13,733 nucleotides of DNA, from positions 1-13,733 of the forward strand of contig HF989382.1 in NCBI GenBank assembly GCA_000432175.1, written 5' to 3'. The notes beneath the pieces are model-generated. The model worked only from the letters and a program-made list of their open reading frames with translations, did no database searches and was not told where the DNA came from. The translations under genes and the position numbers were made by a program. The stretch comes from Eubacterium sp. CAG:786. Its GTDB lineage: Bacteria > Bacillota > Clostridia > Oscillospirales > Ruminococcaceae. Of the stretch, positions 1 through 7,917 are shown one piece after another (the first letter of the stretch is position 1; the number at the start of each line of letters is the position of its first letter).

Positions 1-1440
1 AGCGCCATGAGGCTGCAGGGTAAGTACTGCAGCGTTGCCGCAGTCATAGGCGACGGCGCGCTCACCGGCGGAATGGCGTACGAGGGGCTGAACAACGCGG
101 GCAAGAGCCGTGCGCCGCTGGTGGTAGTCCTGAACGACAACGGAATGTCCATTTCCAAGAGCACCGGCGCGCTGGCAAGATACCTTGCGCATATACGTTC
201 CACGAGGAAGTATTATTGCGCCAAGGAGCATGTGAAATCCGTGCTCTCTGCGGTCCCGATAGTCGGCGACAAGCTGGAGAAAACTATCCGCACCGCAAAG
301 GGACTGATAAAGGACGCAATCTACGACAGCAGCAACATGTTCGAGAATTTCGGCTTTCAGTACATCGGTCCGGTGAACGGGCACGACCTTGAGGACCTGA
401 TAGAAGCGCTTTCAGTCGCAAAGATAATGCGCAGACCCTGCGTGGTGCATGTTTTCACCACCAAGGGGAAGGGCTGGCACCCCGCTGAGGACAATCCGGG
501 TGAATACCACGCGGTGTCAAAGAAATCGACTGCGGCAGGACTGAGTTTCAGCAAGGTTTTCGGCAGGGAACTGGAGCGGCTCGGGAAGTCGGACAGCCGT
601 ATCTGCGGCATTACCGCGGCTATGAAATACGCAACGGGCATGAATTATTTCTGCAGTTCCTGCGGTGAGCGGTATTTTGACGTCGGCATTGCGGAACAGC
701 ACGCGGTGACGTTCGCGGCTGGGCTTGCGGTAGAGGGAATGCTGCCGGTTTTCGCGGTGTATTCCACATTCCTGCAGCGCGGTTTCGACCAGGTGGTGCA
801 CGACTGCGCCATTGAAAAAACGCATGTGGTGCTTGCCATTGACCGTGCGGGATTTACCGGAGAGGACGGCGAAACGCACCAGGGCATTTTCGACGCTTCA
901 ATGCTGTCGATGATACCGAATACTACGGTGTATTCCCCCGCGAATTTCGAGGAACTTCGCATGTGCATGAGCCAGGCGCTTTACAACACTGAGGGCGTGG
1001 TCGCTGTGCGCTATCCCAAGGGTGGGGAACCGGCTGCGGATATCAGACCCGGCACGGAATACGACCATTCCGGCAGGCACGGCAGCACGCTTGCGGTAAG
1101 CTACGGCAGGCTTTCCGGGGAAATGACGCGCGCTTCGCGGGAGGCTTCCTTAAAGGGTGCACCGGTGGACTGGCTCCGGTTGGTGAAGATAACCCCGCTG
1201 CCCGAGGAAGCGCTGGAAAAGGCGCTGGAATACGACCGCATAGTGTTTTTTGAAGAGGGAATACTGCGCGGTGGGATTGCAGAGCAGTTCGGGGCAGCGC
1301 TGCTCGAGCGCGGTTACGCGGGGAGCTTTGAGGCAGTCGGCGCGGACGGCAGATTTGTCCCGGCAGGGACGGTGCAGGAGCAGCTTGAGATGTTCGGGCT
1401 CGACCGCGCTTCAATGACGGAGCGGCTTGAAAGCAACTGA
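1..1440 (+). CDS. dxs: 1-deoxy-D-xylulose-5-phosphate synthase, 5' end cut off by window
   Basis: DXS condenses pyruvate and glyceraldehyde 3-phosphate to DXP, the first step of the MEP isoprenoid pathway, using thiamine diphosphate (TPP) in the cytoplasm. The frame is open from base 1, so the gene starts outside the window; the ATG at 7 is internal. About 479 residues are visible of a usual ~620, so roughly 140 N-terminal residues are missing. Seen: the TPP/Mg motif GDG (49-57) followed after 25 residues by NDN (133-141), then VNGHDLEDLI, the KGKGWHPAE stretch, and the pyrimidine-domain motif FDVGIAEQHAVTFAAGLA, whose Glu (codon 694-696) matches the family's catalytic Glu. DRAGFTGEDGETHQG and the C-terminal transketolase-like domain follow. 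It heads the compact plus-strand cluster and ends 10 nt before tlyA. The identification is very secure and no lesions are visible in the part present. Confidence 0.97.
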   Translation, partial: SAMRLQGKYCSVAAVIGDGALTGGMAYEGLNNAGKSRAPLVVVLNDNGMSISKSTGALARYLAHIRSTRKYYCAKEHVKSVLSAVPIVGDKLEKTIRTAKGLIKDAIYDSSNMFENFGFQYIGPVNGHDLEDLIEALSVAKIMRRPCVVHVFTTKGKGWHPAEDNPGEYHAVSKKSTAAGLSFSKVFGRELERLGKSDSRICGITAAMKYATGMNYFCSSCGERYFDVGIAEQHAVTFAAGLAVEGMLPVFAVYSTFLQRGFDQVVHDCAIEKTHVVLAIDRAGFTGEDGETHQGIFDASMLSMIPNTTVYSPANFEELRMCMSQALYNTEGVVAVRYPKGGEPAADIRPGTEYDHSGRHGSTLAVSYGRLSGEMTRASREASLKGAPVDWLRLVKITPLPEEALEKALEYDRIVFFEEGILRGGIAEQFGAALLERGYAGSFEAVGADGRFVPAGTVQEQLEMFGLDRASMTERLESN

Positions 1441-1450
1441 TGGAGGAACT

Positions 1451-2164
1451 ATGCGGCTTGATGTTTATTTAACTGAAAACGGAATGTGCAAAAGCCGCAC
1501 GGCAGCGCAGTCCCTGATAAAGAGCGGCGGAGTGTCGCTGAATGGAAAGGCGTGCGCCAAGCCCTCCCAGGAGGTCGCGGAAGCGGATAAGGTTGAAATC
1601 ACCGTCGAGCAGCTCCGTTACGCTGGCAGGGGAGGACTGAAGCTGGAAGCGGCGCTGGAGCAATTCCGGCTGGATATTACCGGCGCCGAGTGTATCGACA
1701 TCGGCTCTTCCACCGGAGGTTTCACGGACTGCATGCTCCAGCACGGCGCAGCGAAAGTCTATGCCGTGGACGTCGGGCGCGACCAGCTGGTGGATTTCCT
1801 GCGCAGTGACCCGCGGGTGGTTTCCATGGAGCAGACCGATATACGTACAGCGGAGCTTCCGCAGGTGGATTTTATCGGCACTGATGTTTCGTTTATTTCG
1901 CTGAAACTCATTCTTCCGCATATCTTCCGGCTGCTGAAAAGCGGAGGGCGCGCAGTGGCGCTTATCAAGCCGCAGTTTGAAGCGGGAAAGGCTAATCTCA
2001 GCAAAAAGGGGATAGTCCGCGATGAGCGCGTGCGGCTGAAAATACGCGATGATATCGCGGGATTTGCGCGGGGCTGCGGATTTGCGGTGTCAGGCATGGC
2101 ACCGTCCCCGATAACCGGTGGGGACGGAAACGTGGAGTATCTGATGTGTCTGGAAAAGGGCTGA
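1451..2164 (+). CDS. tlyA: TlyA-family rRNA 2'-O-methyltransferase
   Basis: The family methylates cytidine 2'-hydroxyls in 16S and 23S rRNA, using SAM; older databases call it hemolysin A. The frame is also open upstream to an ATG at 1427 inside dxs, but I choose the ATG at 1451 because GGAGG lies at 1442-1446 just before it and the protein then begins MRLDVYL, as TlyA proteins do. The product is 237 residues. The first ~60 form an S4 RNA-binding domain (SRTAAQSLIKSGGVSLNG). An FtsJ-like Rossmann methyltransferase follows, with the SAM motif DIGSSTGGFTDCMLQHGA, then AVDVG, TDVSFISL and the catalytic-type Lys in ALIKPQFE. In Firmicutes tlyA commonly lies between dxs and nadK, as here. Exact rRNA targets in this organism are inferred from the family. 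Confidence 0.95.
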   Translation: MRLDVYLTENGMCKSRTAAQSLIKSGGVSLNGKACAKPSQEVAEADKVEITVEQLRYAGRGGLKLEAALEQFRLDITGAECIDIGSSTGGFTDCMLQHGAAKVYAVDVGRDQLVDFLRSDPRVVSMEQTDIRTAELPQVDFIGTDVSFISLKLILPHIFRLLKSGGRAVALIKPQFEAGKANLSKKGIVRDERVRLKIRDDIAGFARGCGFAVSGMAPSPITGGDGNVEYLMCLEKG

Positions 2165-2168
2165 TATC

Positions 2169-3035
2169 ATGAACAAGAATACCGAAAAACGCGTTATAAT
2201 TTCATACAACCGCAGGGACAGGAATTCCGTCAGGATAGCCGAGGACATCTGCGCGGAGCTTACTGCCGCCGGTATCACGCCGCTTTCGCTGAAATACGAC
2301 GACGGCAGCATGGGGGGACTTAACGGTGCGCAGTCCACGGAAAGCGGAGAGGGCTGCCTTTGCATGATAACCGTCGGCGGCGACGGTTCGATAATCTCCC
2401 ACGGAAAGCTTGCGGCTGTCTGTGAAATTCCGCTGCTGGGCGTGAACACCGGACGGCTGGGCTTTATGGCAAATCTGGAGCCGTCGGAGATAAAGCGCAT
2501 TCCCGGGATAATTCTGGGGGAATTCCGCGTCAGCAGGCGCATGATGATGTCTGTGGAAGTCAGCTATGCCAACGGTGGAATGCTCCATCAGAACACGCTG
2601 AATGACGTCGTTGTTTCCCGCGACAGCAAGTCAAAGCTGCCGGAATTCTGCGTGTACTGCGGAGAAACCGAGGTTTCCCGGCTGCGTGCGGACGGAGTGA
2701 TTTTCAGCACGCCCACCGGGTCCACGGCATATTCGCTTTCGGCAGGCGGGCCGATAATCGACCCCGCTATGAAGTGCATAGAGTACACTGCATTATGCCC
2801 GCATTCCCTGTTTTCGCGCCCCATGCTTTTTTCAGCGGAGCGCACGGTGCAGCTGCGGGTGAATTCCTACCAGGACAGCCGCGTGACGATAAGTTTCGAC
2901 GGGGACAGCGGTTATCCTTTTGGCGACGGCGACGTGCTGACGATGCGCTCCGGTGGGCCGGACCTCATGCTGATAGAAACCGGAGAGGGATTTTTCGGCT
3001 CAGTCAACCGCAAGCTTATGCAGCCGCTGCGATGA
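2169..3035 (+). CDS. nadK: NAD kinase
   Basis: Phosphorylates NAD to NADP, the cell's source of NADP(H); cytoplasmic. The 288-residue length is typical. Seen: the signature GGDGS (TVGGDGSIISHGK), NTGRLGFMANL, LNDVVVSR, and the substrate-binding block DGVIFSTPTGSTAYSLSAGGPI. The start ATG at 2169 is 4 nt after the tlyA stop, with AAGGG at 2156-2160 inside the end of tlyA serving as ribosome binding site, which points to translational coupling. The position after tlyA matches many Firmicutes genomes. The protein appears complete, with no unusual residues. Also called ppnK. Confidence 0.96.
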   Translation: MNKNTEKRVIISYNRRDRNSVRIAEDICAELTAAGITPLSLKYDDGSMGGLNGAQSTESGEGCLCMITVGGDGSIISHGKLAAVCEIPLLGVNTGRLGFMANLEPSEIKRIPGIILGEFRVSRRMMMSVEVSYANGGMLHQNTLNDVVVSRDSKSKLPEFCVYCGETEVSRLRADGVIFSTPTGSTAYSLSAGGPIIDPAMKCIEYTALCPHSLFSRPMLFSAERTVQLRVNSYQDSRVTISFDGDSGYPFGDGDVLTMRSGGPDLMLIETGEGFFGSVNRKLMQPLR

Positions 3036-3063
3036 ATGTTTTTGTGGGATTTCGGAGGTTGAA

Positions 3064-3747
3064 ATGGTACAGTGCTATGATGATTTTTGCAGAGAACTGC
3101 TGAATGCAGGCTTTTCCCTCGGTGGCGGCAGCGACAAGGGAATATACGCGGTAGTCCCCTTCGACTGGACTGAGCAGCCCGCAGGCACCCCTGTCCGCTG
3201 GCACACCGGCGACCCCGAAACAGACCCGTGGGAATGGCGCATGTGCGTACTGGAGGAGCGCAGCGACATCGCGTATGCCAAGGTATTTTTCCGGTCGAGC
3301 GGGTACATCACAGAGGAATGGTACTCGTACTTCCTCGTGGTGCGCAGGCAGGGCATGTCCTTTGAAGAAGCCTGGGAAGAGGGACGCGTATCGGAGCTTT
3401 CGTGGCGCATATACAATGCCGTGCAGGAAAACGGACGCGTGCCGATGCATGAGATAAAGCGGCTCGCGGGGCTTCGCGATGAAACCTCCGCGCACATAGA
3501 AAAGGCGATGACGGATCTGCAGATGGGCATGTTCCTGACGATATGCGGCAGGCAGCAGAAGCGCAACGCATACGGTGAACTTTACGGCTGGAGCAGCACT
3601 GTTTTCTGCACCCCTGAGGAATTCTGGCACCGTGAATTCGACGACCTGCCAGACTGCGACCAGGCGATACAGAAGATATGCGCCAGAGTTTCGCAGCTTA
3701 ATCCGTCGGCGCAGGAGCGCAGAATAAGGAAGTTCATTTACGGCTGA
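3064..3747 (+). CDS. AlkZ-related winged-helix protein
   Basis: A 227-residue cytoplasmic protein with no signal peptide or membrane segment. It has GGAGG at 3054-3058, 5 nt before its ATG, and ends 10 nt before argR, so expression is very probably coupled to the cluster. The N-terminal half carries a strongly worded stretch, VRWHTGDPETDPWEWRM, followed by AYAKVFFRSSGYITEEWYSYF. Both recall to me a Clostridia family annotated as AlkZ-related (YcaQ/AlkZ being DNA glycosylases that unhook interstrand crosslinks). Residues ~115-180 look like a winged helix (ENGRVPMHEIKRLAGL, then TDLQMGMFLTICGR). The AlkZ catalytic QxQ motif is not obvious to me, so glycosylase activity is not supported. The family link is from memory of motifs, not from an alignment. 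A DNA-related role would fit its neighbours argR and recN, but that is inference. Confidence 0.55.
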   Translation: MVQCYDDFCRELLNAGFSLGGGSDKGIYAVVPFDWTEQPAGTPVRWHTGDPETDPWEWRMCVLEERSDIAYAKVFFRSSGYITEEWYSYFLVVRRQGMSFEEAWEEGRVSELSWRIYNAVQENGRVPMHEIKRLAGLRDETSAHIEKAMTDLQMGMFLTICGRQQKRNAYGELYGWSSTVFCTPEEFWHREFDDLPDCDQAIQKICARVSQLNPSAQERRIRKFIYG

Positions 3748-3757
3748 GAGGTACGTT

Positions 3758-4204
3758 ATGGATAAGAAACAGCGGCAGCGCATAATACTCAAGATAATCT
3801 CGTCGCAGGAAGTCGAGACTCAGGAGCAGCTGGGTGAACTGCTTGAAGAAGCCGGCTGCCCGACGACCCAGGCGACGATATCCCGCGATATGCGGGAACT
3901 CAAGATACGCAAGGGAGTTTCCGGTGACGGCGTGAACTGCTATTATTCCCCGGAGTGTGAAAATCCCCCCGAATACAGCAGCGTGTTTGCGCAGGCAGTA
4001 TTATCACTGGATTATGCCTTGAACACCGTGGTGATAAAGTGCCGCGCGGGGCTTGCCAATGCGGCATGCGTGGTTCTCGACGAACAGGACCTTGGCTTTG
4101 TCGTGGGGACTATCGCCGGGGACGACACGATATTTGTCCTCACAAGAACTGAAAACCATGCTGTGCAGCTGATGGAGCTGCTCAGAAAGATGATGACCAG
4201 ATAA
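3758..4204 (+). CDS. argR: Arginine repressor ArgR
   Basis: Hexameric DNA-binding repressor that senses L-arginine and controls arginine synthesis and degradation genes. The 148 residues fit the family (~150). The N-terminal winged helix contains TQEQLGELLEEAGCPTTQAT followed by the SRDMRELKI recognition region. The C-terminal oligomerisation and arginine-binding domain ends with the hallmark GTIAGDDTIFVLTR, whose adjacent Asp pair contacts arginine in known members. The ribosome binding site is a modest GAGAGGT just upstream of the ATG at 3758. argR next to recN is a classic Firmicutes arrangement (ahrC-recN in Bacillus). No arginine biosynthesis genes are in the window, and I saw no clear ARG box nearby. 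Confidence 0.94.
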   Translation: MDKKQRQRIILKIISSQEVETQEQLGELLEEAGCPTTQATISRDMRELKIRKGVSGDGVNCYYSPECENPPEYSSVFAQAVLSLDYALNTVVIKCRAGLANAACVVLDEQDLGFVVGTIAGDDTIFVLTRTENHAVQLMELLRKMMTR

Positions 4205-4216
4205 GGAGAATGACGG

Positions 4217-5872
4217 TTGTTACGGGAGCTTTCGATTGAAAATCTTGCGGTAATAGAAAAAGCGTCGGTGGAATTCGGCAGCAGATTTAACGTGTTCACC
4301 GGTGAAACGGGCGCCGGTAAGAGCGTTATCATCGGTGGAATAAACGCGGTGCTCGGCGGCAGGACTACAAAGGATATCGTCCGCAGCGGGGCGCCTAAGG
4401 CAGTCGTTTCCGCGCTGTTTGACGATATTTCCGACCGCGTGAAGTCCAAGCTGAACGAGCTGGGTTTTTCCGCAGAGGACGGGGAACTTGTGCTCATGCG
4501 CGAGATAACGGCCGAGGGAAAGAGCAGCGCCCGCATAAACGGCAGAGCGGCCACGGCTGCTATGCTGCGCGAGATAGGCGAGCTGCTGGTGGATATCCAC
4601 GGACAGCATGAGAACCGCATTCTCATGGACACTGACAATCAGCGGCAGATACTTGACAGCTATGGGGAACTTTCCGGCGCGCTGGAGGAATACCGCGGGG
4701 AATTCCGCAGGTTTTCGAAACTTTCCCGCAAACTGAAGGAACTCCAGGAGGAGAACCGCAACCGTGAATTACGCACGGCGCAGCTTACCGCCATCGCTGA
4801 GGAACTCGCGGAACTTGACCTTGAACACGGCGAGGGCGAGCGGCTCGAGGAGGAACTCCAGAAACTGCGCAATACCGCGAAGATACAGGGTGCGCTGTTC
4901 ACCGCGAACAGCCTGCTCAACGGTGAGGAAAATCCCGGGGCGATAGACCTGGTGCGGCAGTCGATGAGTTCGCTGGCAGTAGCGGGGGCGGTGCTTCCCG
5001 AGGCGGACGTGCTGTTCCGCAGGCTGGAGGAAATCCTGCCGGAGCTTGAGGACATAAGCGGCGAAGCGGCTTCTATGGCGTTCAGCACCGACGACGCCGA
5101 GGAACGTGAAGCCGACCTGGAGGACAGAGTTTCCGCGATGAAGCACGCCTGCCGCAAGTACAACATGGACGCCGACCAGCTTGTGGATTACCTTGAGGAC
5201 TGCCGCAGGGAACTGTCGCAGCTTTCCGGGCTGGACGGTGAGATAGAGCGCCTTTCCGAGGAGAAACACGAGCTTGCCGGGCATGTCAAGCGTCTTGCGG
5301 AGGAAATAAGCGAACGCCGTCGCGAGGCTTCCCAAAAGCTTTCCGCTGAAATATGCGAGGTGCTGAAATTCCTGAACATGCCGAACGTAACGCTGAGTTT
5401 TGACGTGCGCCCTGACAAGATAACGATAAACGGCATGGACGAGGTGGAGATACTTATTTCCGCAAACGCCGGCGAGGAACCAAAGCCGCTCAACAAGACG
5501 GCAAGCGGCGGCGAGCTTTCCCGCGTTATGCTTGCGATAAAGAGCGTCATGGCGGAGGGCGACGATATCCCGACGATGATATTCGACGAGGTAGACGCTG
5601 GCATAAGCGGAAGAACAGCCGCAAAGGTGGGCGTTAAACTTGCGCAGACTGCCGAGAAGCGCCAGGTGCTGTGCATCACGCATCTTGCGCAGATAGCGGC
5701 GCTGGCGCAGACCCATATGCTCATTGAGAAGCAGACTGACGACAAGCGCACCTACACCCGCATAATCCCGCTGGACCACGAGGGAAGAAAGCAGGAACTC
5801 GCGCGCATAATGGACGGCGGGCTTACCGAAAGCGGACTGAAAGCGGCTGAGGAAATGCTCGACCGCCATTGA
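4217..5872 (+). CDS. recN: DNA repair protein RecN
   Basis: SMC-like ATPase recruited to DNA double-strand breaks, promoting recombinational repair. 551 residues, as expected. Walker A GETGAGKS at residues 29-36, the VDIHGQHEN Q-loop region near 125, a long coiled-coil-rich middle (ELQEENRNRELRTAQL and later EEKHELAGHVKRLAEE), the ABC signature TASGGELSRVMLAIKS near 427, Walker B MIFDEVDAGISG near 454, and ITHLAQIAALA. The start is TTG at 4217: the protein then begins MLRELSIENLAVIE, like known RecN, and AAGGAG at 4203-4208 is 8 nt upstream. The nearby ATG at 4210 is out of frame and stops after 9 codons. The Shine-Dalgarno overlaps the argR stop codon, so the two are coupled. SpoIVB and Spo0A genes, often next in Firmicutes, do not follow. 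Confidence 0.96.
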   Translation: MLRELSIENLAVIEKASVEFGSRFNVFTGETGAGKSVIIGGINAVLGGRTTKDIVRSGAPKAVVSALFDDISDRVKSKLNELGFSAEDGELVLMREITAEGKSSARINGRAATAAMLREIGELLVDIHGQHENRILMDTDNQRQILDSYGELSGALEEYRGEFRRFSKLSRKLKELQEENRNRELRTAQLTAIAEELAELDLEHGEGERLEEELQKLRNTAKIQGALFTANSLLNGEENPGAIDLVRQSMSSLAVAGAVLPEADVLFRRLEEILPELEDISGEAASMAFSTDDAEEREADLEDRVSAMKHACRKYNMDADQLVDYLEDCRRELSQLSGLDGEIERLSEEKHELAGHVKRLAEEISERRREASQKLSAEICEVLKFLNMPNVTLSFDVRPDKITINGMDEVEILISANAGEEPKPLNKTASGGELSRVMLAIKSVMAEGDDIPTMIFDEVDAGISGRTAAKVGVKLAQTAEKRQVLCITHLAQIAALAQTHMLIEKQTDDKRTYTRIIPLDHEGRKQELARIMDGGLTESGLKAAEEMLDRH

Positions 5873-5885
5873 TGGAGGACAGCTC

Positions 5886-6458
5886 ATGAAATCCGGATTT
5901 CAGCATTTCATGGAAAAGGGCGCTCTGGCGTTCCTGGCACTGTCGGTGATATTTCTTGTCTGCTGGCTGGTCTGGGGACATGGAGTATTTCTCACATTGC
6001 TGATAACGTTTGCGACGTTCTTTTACCACTTTGCGGTTCGTCTGGCTGTGGGAGCGGCTGTAGACAGAATTACCGCACACGGTGTGAATTATAACACTGC
6101 GTGGTTCAGACAAAGCAGGGCAGAGGCGAAGCTTTACCGGCTGCTGAAAGTCCACAGCTGGAAAGTGAAGCTGCCGACATATGTCCCCGGGAGTTTCTCG
6201 CTGAAAGAGAACACACCGGAGAAGGTCGTCTGCAACATGTGCTGTGCTGAAATCGTCCATGAGGTGAATGTGGCTGTAAGCTTTGTGCCGGTGGTGCTGA
6301 GCGTTGTGATTCCGGCGCTGCGCAGCACTGTCCTGGTATTTGTGCTGACTTCCGTGGCGGTTGCGATATTTGATATGCTGTTTGTGATAATACAGCGGTA
6401 TAATCGACCGAGAATGCTGAAACTCATGCGGCACAGACAGAATAAAAGCACACAGTGA
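5886..6458 (+). CDS. CrtO-like acyltransferase family membrane protein
   Basis: A 190-residue integral membrane protein. Hydrophobic segments are visible at about residues 12-30, 33-50, 128-145 and 147-168. A soluble central part contains WKVKLP (92-97) and an AE-x2-HE motif (121-126), and the C-terminus carries QRYNRPR (170-176). The combination W-K-x-K-L-P ... AExxH ... QRYNRPRL is what I recall as the signature of the family named for staphylococcal CrtO, which acylates glycosyl-diaponeurosporenoate at the end of staphyloxanthin synthesis. No carotenoid genes are in the window, so the true substrate here is probably different or unknown. GGAGG at 5874-5878 precedes the ATG, and the gene begins 13 nt after recN. 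The family call is moderately secure; the enzymatic activity is inference. Confidence 0.6.
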   Translation: MKSGFQHFMEKGALAFLALSVIFLVCWLVWGHGVFLTLLITFATFFYHFAVRLAVGAAVDRITAHGVNYNTAWFRQSRAEAKLYRLLKVHSWKVKLPTYVPGSFSLKENTPEKVVCNMCCAEIVHEVNVAVSFVPVVLSVVIPALRSTVLVFVLTSVAVAIFDMLFVIIQRYNRPRMLKLMRHRQNKSTQ

Positions 6459-6493
6459 TGTCAAACTAACAACAGACTGAAAGGAGAAACATC

Positions 6494-7879
6494 ATGAAGC
6501 AGAAAATCACTGAATTCATATATTCCCATCGTGAAGAAATGTTTGAGATAATACGCCAGCTGGTGGAAATACCAAGCGTAAGGGGCGAGGCTGAGCCGGG
6601 CGCGCCGTTTGGCGCAGAACCGCGAAGAGCGCTTGACAAAATGCTTGAAATATGCCGCGAACACGGCTTCGTGACCGGCTGTCATGACAACGTGATGGGT
6701 ACCGCAGATTACGCTCCCTCCGGGAAGGTGGGACTCGGCATACTGTGCCACCTTGACGTTGTGCCTGCAGAACCCATCAACTGGACCTGCCCTCCATTTC
6801 AGCTGACCAGGACCAGCGGGAAGCTCCTTGGCAGAGGCGTTATAGACGACAAGGGACCCTGCGCTGCGGCGCTCATGGCATTGTATTGTGTAAAGGAACT
6901 CGGAATTCCGCTTAAAAAGGGCGTTCGTCTGCTGTTCGGCACGGATGAGGAGAACGGATCCGGCGACCTAGAAATTTACCTGCGCAATAACAAGCTGCCC
7001 CCCATGGTGTTCACGCCCGACGGCTGCTTCCCGGTAATAAACATCGAAAAGGGAATGATACGCGCCGACATCACCGGAAGCTGCGAGCCTGGCAAAGTGG
7101 TGTATTTCGACGGTGGAAGCATTCCGAATGCGGTACCGGATAAGGCGGCTGCGGCTGTGCGCGGTGTCAGCTATGACGAAGTACGCGCGGCAATGCAGGC
7201 AAACTGCACCGGCGCAGTGATAACAGCGGAAGCAGCGGAAAACGGCGATATAGTTATTCATAGCTCCGGCAGGTCTGCGCACGCTTCCACTCCCCAGGCA
7301 GGAATAAACGCGCTGACCGCACTCATCGCGCTTCTCAACAGGTTTCCGCTTGAGGGAAAGGAGCGTGAGATTTTCAGCGGGCTGAAGCGTATGTTCCCAT
7401 TCGGTGAAACTGACGGAAAATCCGCTTCGCTGAAAATAGAGGACGAGCAGTCCGGTGAACTGACGCTTGCTTTCAGCAAATTCTCGCTCAGGGACGGGAA
7501 AATCAGCGGCTGCGTCGATATACGCTATCCCGTTTCCGCGGCGCTTGAGGACGTAGTGGCGCGCCTTTCCGCAGCGCTGGAGCATGCGGGCGTGCACTAT
7601 GTAAAGGGCATCGAGGAGCAGCCGCACTGCGTTCCCGAGGACAGCGAGTTTGTTCAGAAGCTTCTGCGTGTTTACAGCGAGGTCGAGGGCGAACCCGGAA
7701 AGTGCATAGCCATCGGTGGCGGAACGTACGTACACACAGTCGATGGCGGCGTTGCATTCGGCGTGGAACGCGGCGACACGGATTACCACATGCATGGCAA
7801 CGATGAGTTCATCACCGAGGACGAACTGCTGAAGGACGCGGTCCTGTTTGCGTGCGCCATAGCGGACATCTGCGGATAA
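6494..7879 (+). CDS. M20 family dipeptidase, PepV/Sapep type
   Basis: A 461-residue metallopeptidase, cytoplasmic (no signal peptide), expected to cleave dipeptides with a two-metal (Zn or Mn) centre. Metal and catalytic residues appear in the right order and nearly the same numbering as PepV: H86 and D88 in LCHLDVVP, D118/D119 in GRGVIDDKGP, E152-E153 in GTDEENGSGD, D176 in FTPDGCFPVINIEKG, and a C-terminal His in DYHMHGNDEF. The inserted lid/dimerisation domain lies between about 190 and 355, with HSSGRSAHAS inside it. An AAAGGAG ribosome binding site lies just upstream of the ATG at 6494. It is the last gene of the plus-strand run; a hairpin follows 7 nt after the stop. Which dipeptides it prefers cannot be read from the sequence. 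Confidence 0.93.
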   Translation: MKQKITEFIYSHREEMFEIIRQLVEIPSVRGEAEPGAPFGAEPRRALDKMLEICREHGFVTGCHDNVMGTADYAPSGKVGLGILCHLDVVPAEPINWTCPPFQLTRTSGKLLGRGVIDDKGPCAAALMALYCVKELGIPLKKGVRLLFGTDEENGSGDLEIYLRNNKLPPMVFTPDGCFPVINIEKGMIRADITGSCEPGKVVYFDGGSIPNAVPDKAAAAVRGVSYDEVRAAMQANCTGAVITAEAAENGDIVIHSSGRSAHASTPQAGINALTALIALLNRFPLEGKEREIFSGLKRMFPFGETDGKSASLKIEDEQSGELTLAFSKFSLRDGKISGCVDIRYPVSAALEDVVARLSAALEHAGVHYVKGIEEQPHCVPEDSEFVQKLLRVYSEVEGEPGKCIAIGGGTYVHTVDGGVAFGVERGDTDYHMHGNDEFITEDELLKDAVLFACAIADICG

Positions 7880-7886
7880 AGAAATG

Positions 7887-7917
7887 AGGAGCGGCATTCA
7901 CCGCTCCTTTCGTCTTA
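7887..7917. terminator. Bidirectional hairpin terminator between PepV-type gene and spoVM
   Basis: GGAGCGG (7888-7894) pairs with CCGCTCC (7901-7907), plus an A-T pair outside, around the loop CATTCA. On the plus strand TTTCGTCTT follows; on the minus strand CATTTCTTTA follows. It sits exactly in the 35-nt gap between two convergent stop codons, so it can serve both genes. The T-tracts are interrupted, so strength is uncertain. Confidence 0.7.

Noticed and set aside
7..1440. ATG at 7 as the true start of dxs
   Set aside because: The frame is open to base 1 and the preceding residues fit the DXS interior; about 140 N-terminal residues must lie upstream of the window.
4769..5887. Minus-strand frame of 372 codons inside recN
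   Set aside because: Long antisense frames are common in such GC-biased genes; the plus strand holds unmistakable RecN motifs.
6363..6410. TATAAT near 6399 as an internal promoter for the dipeptidase gene
   Set aside because: It lies in the QRYNRPR coding stretch and has no acceptable -35 box 16-18 nt upstream.
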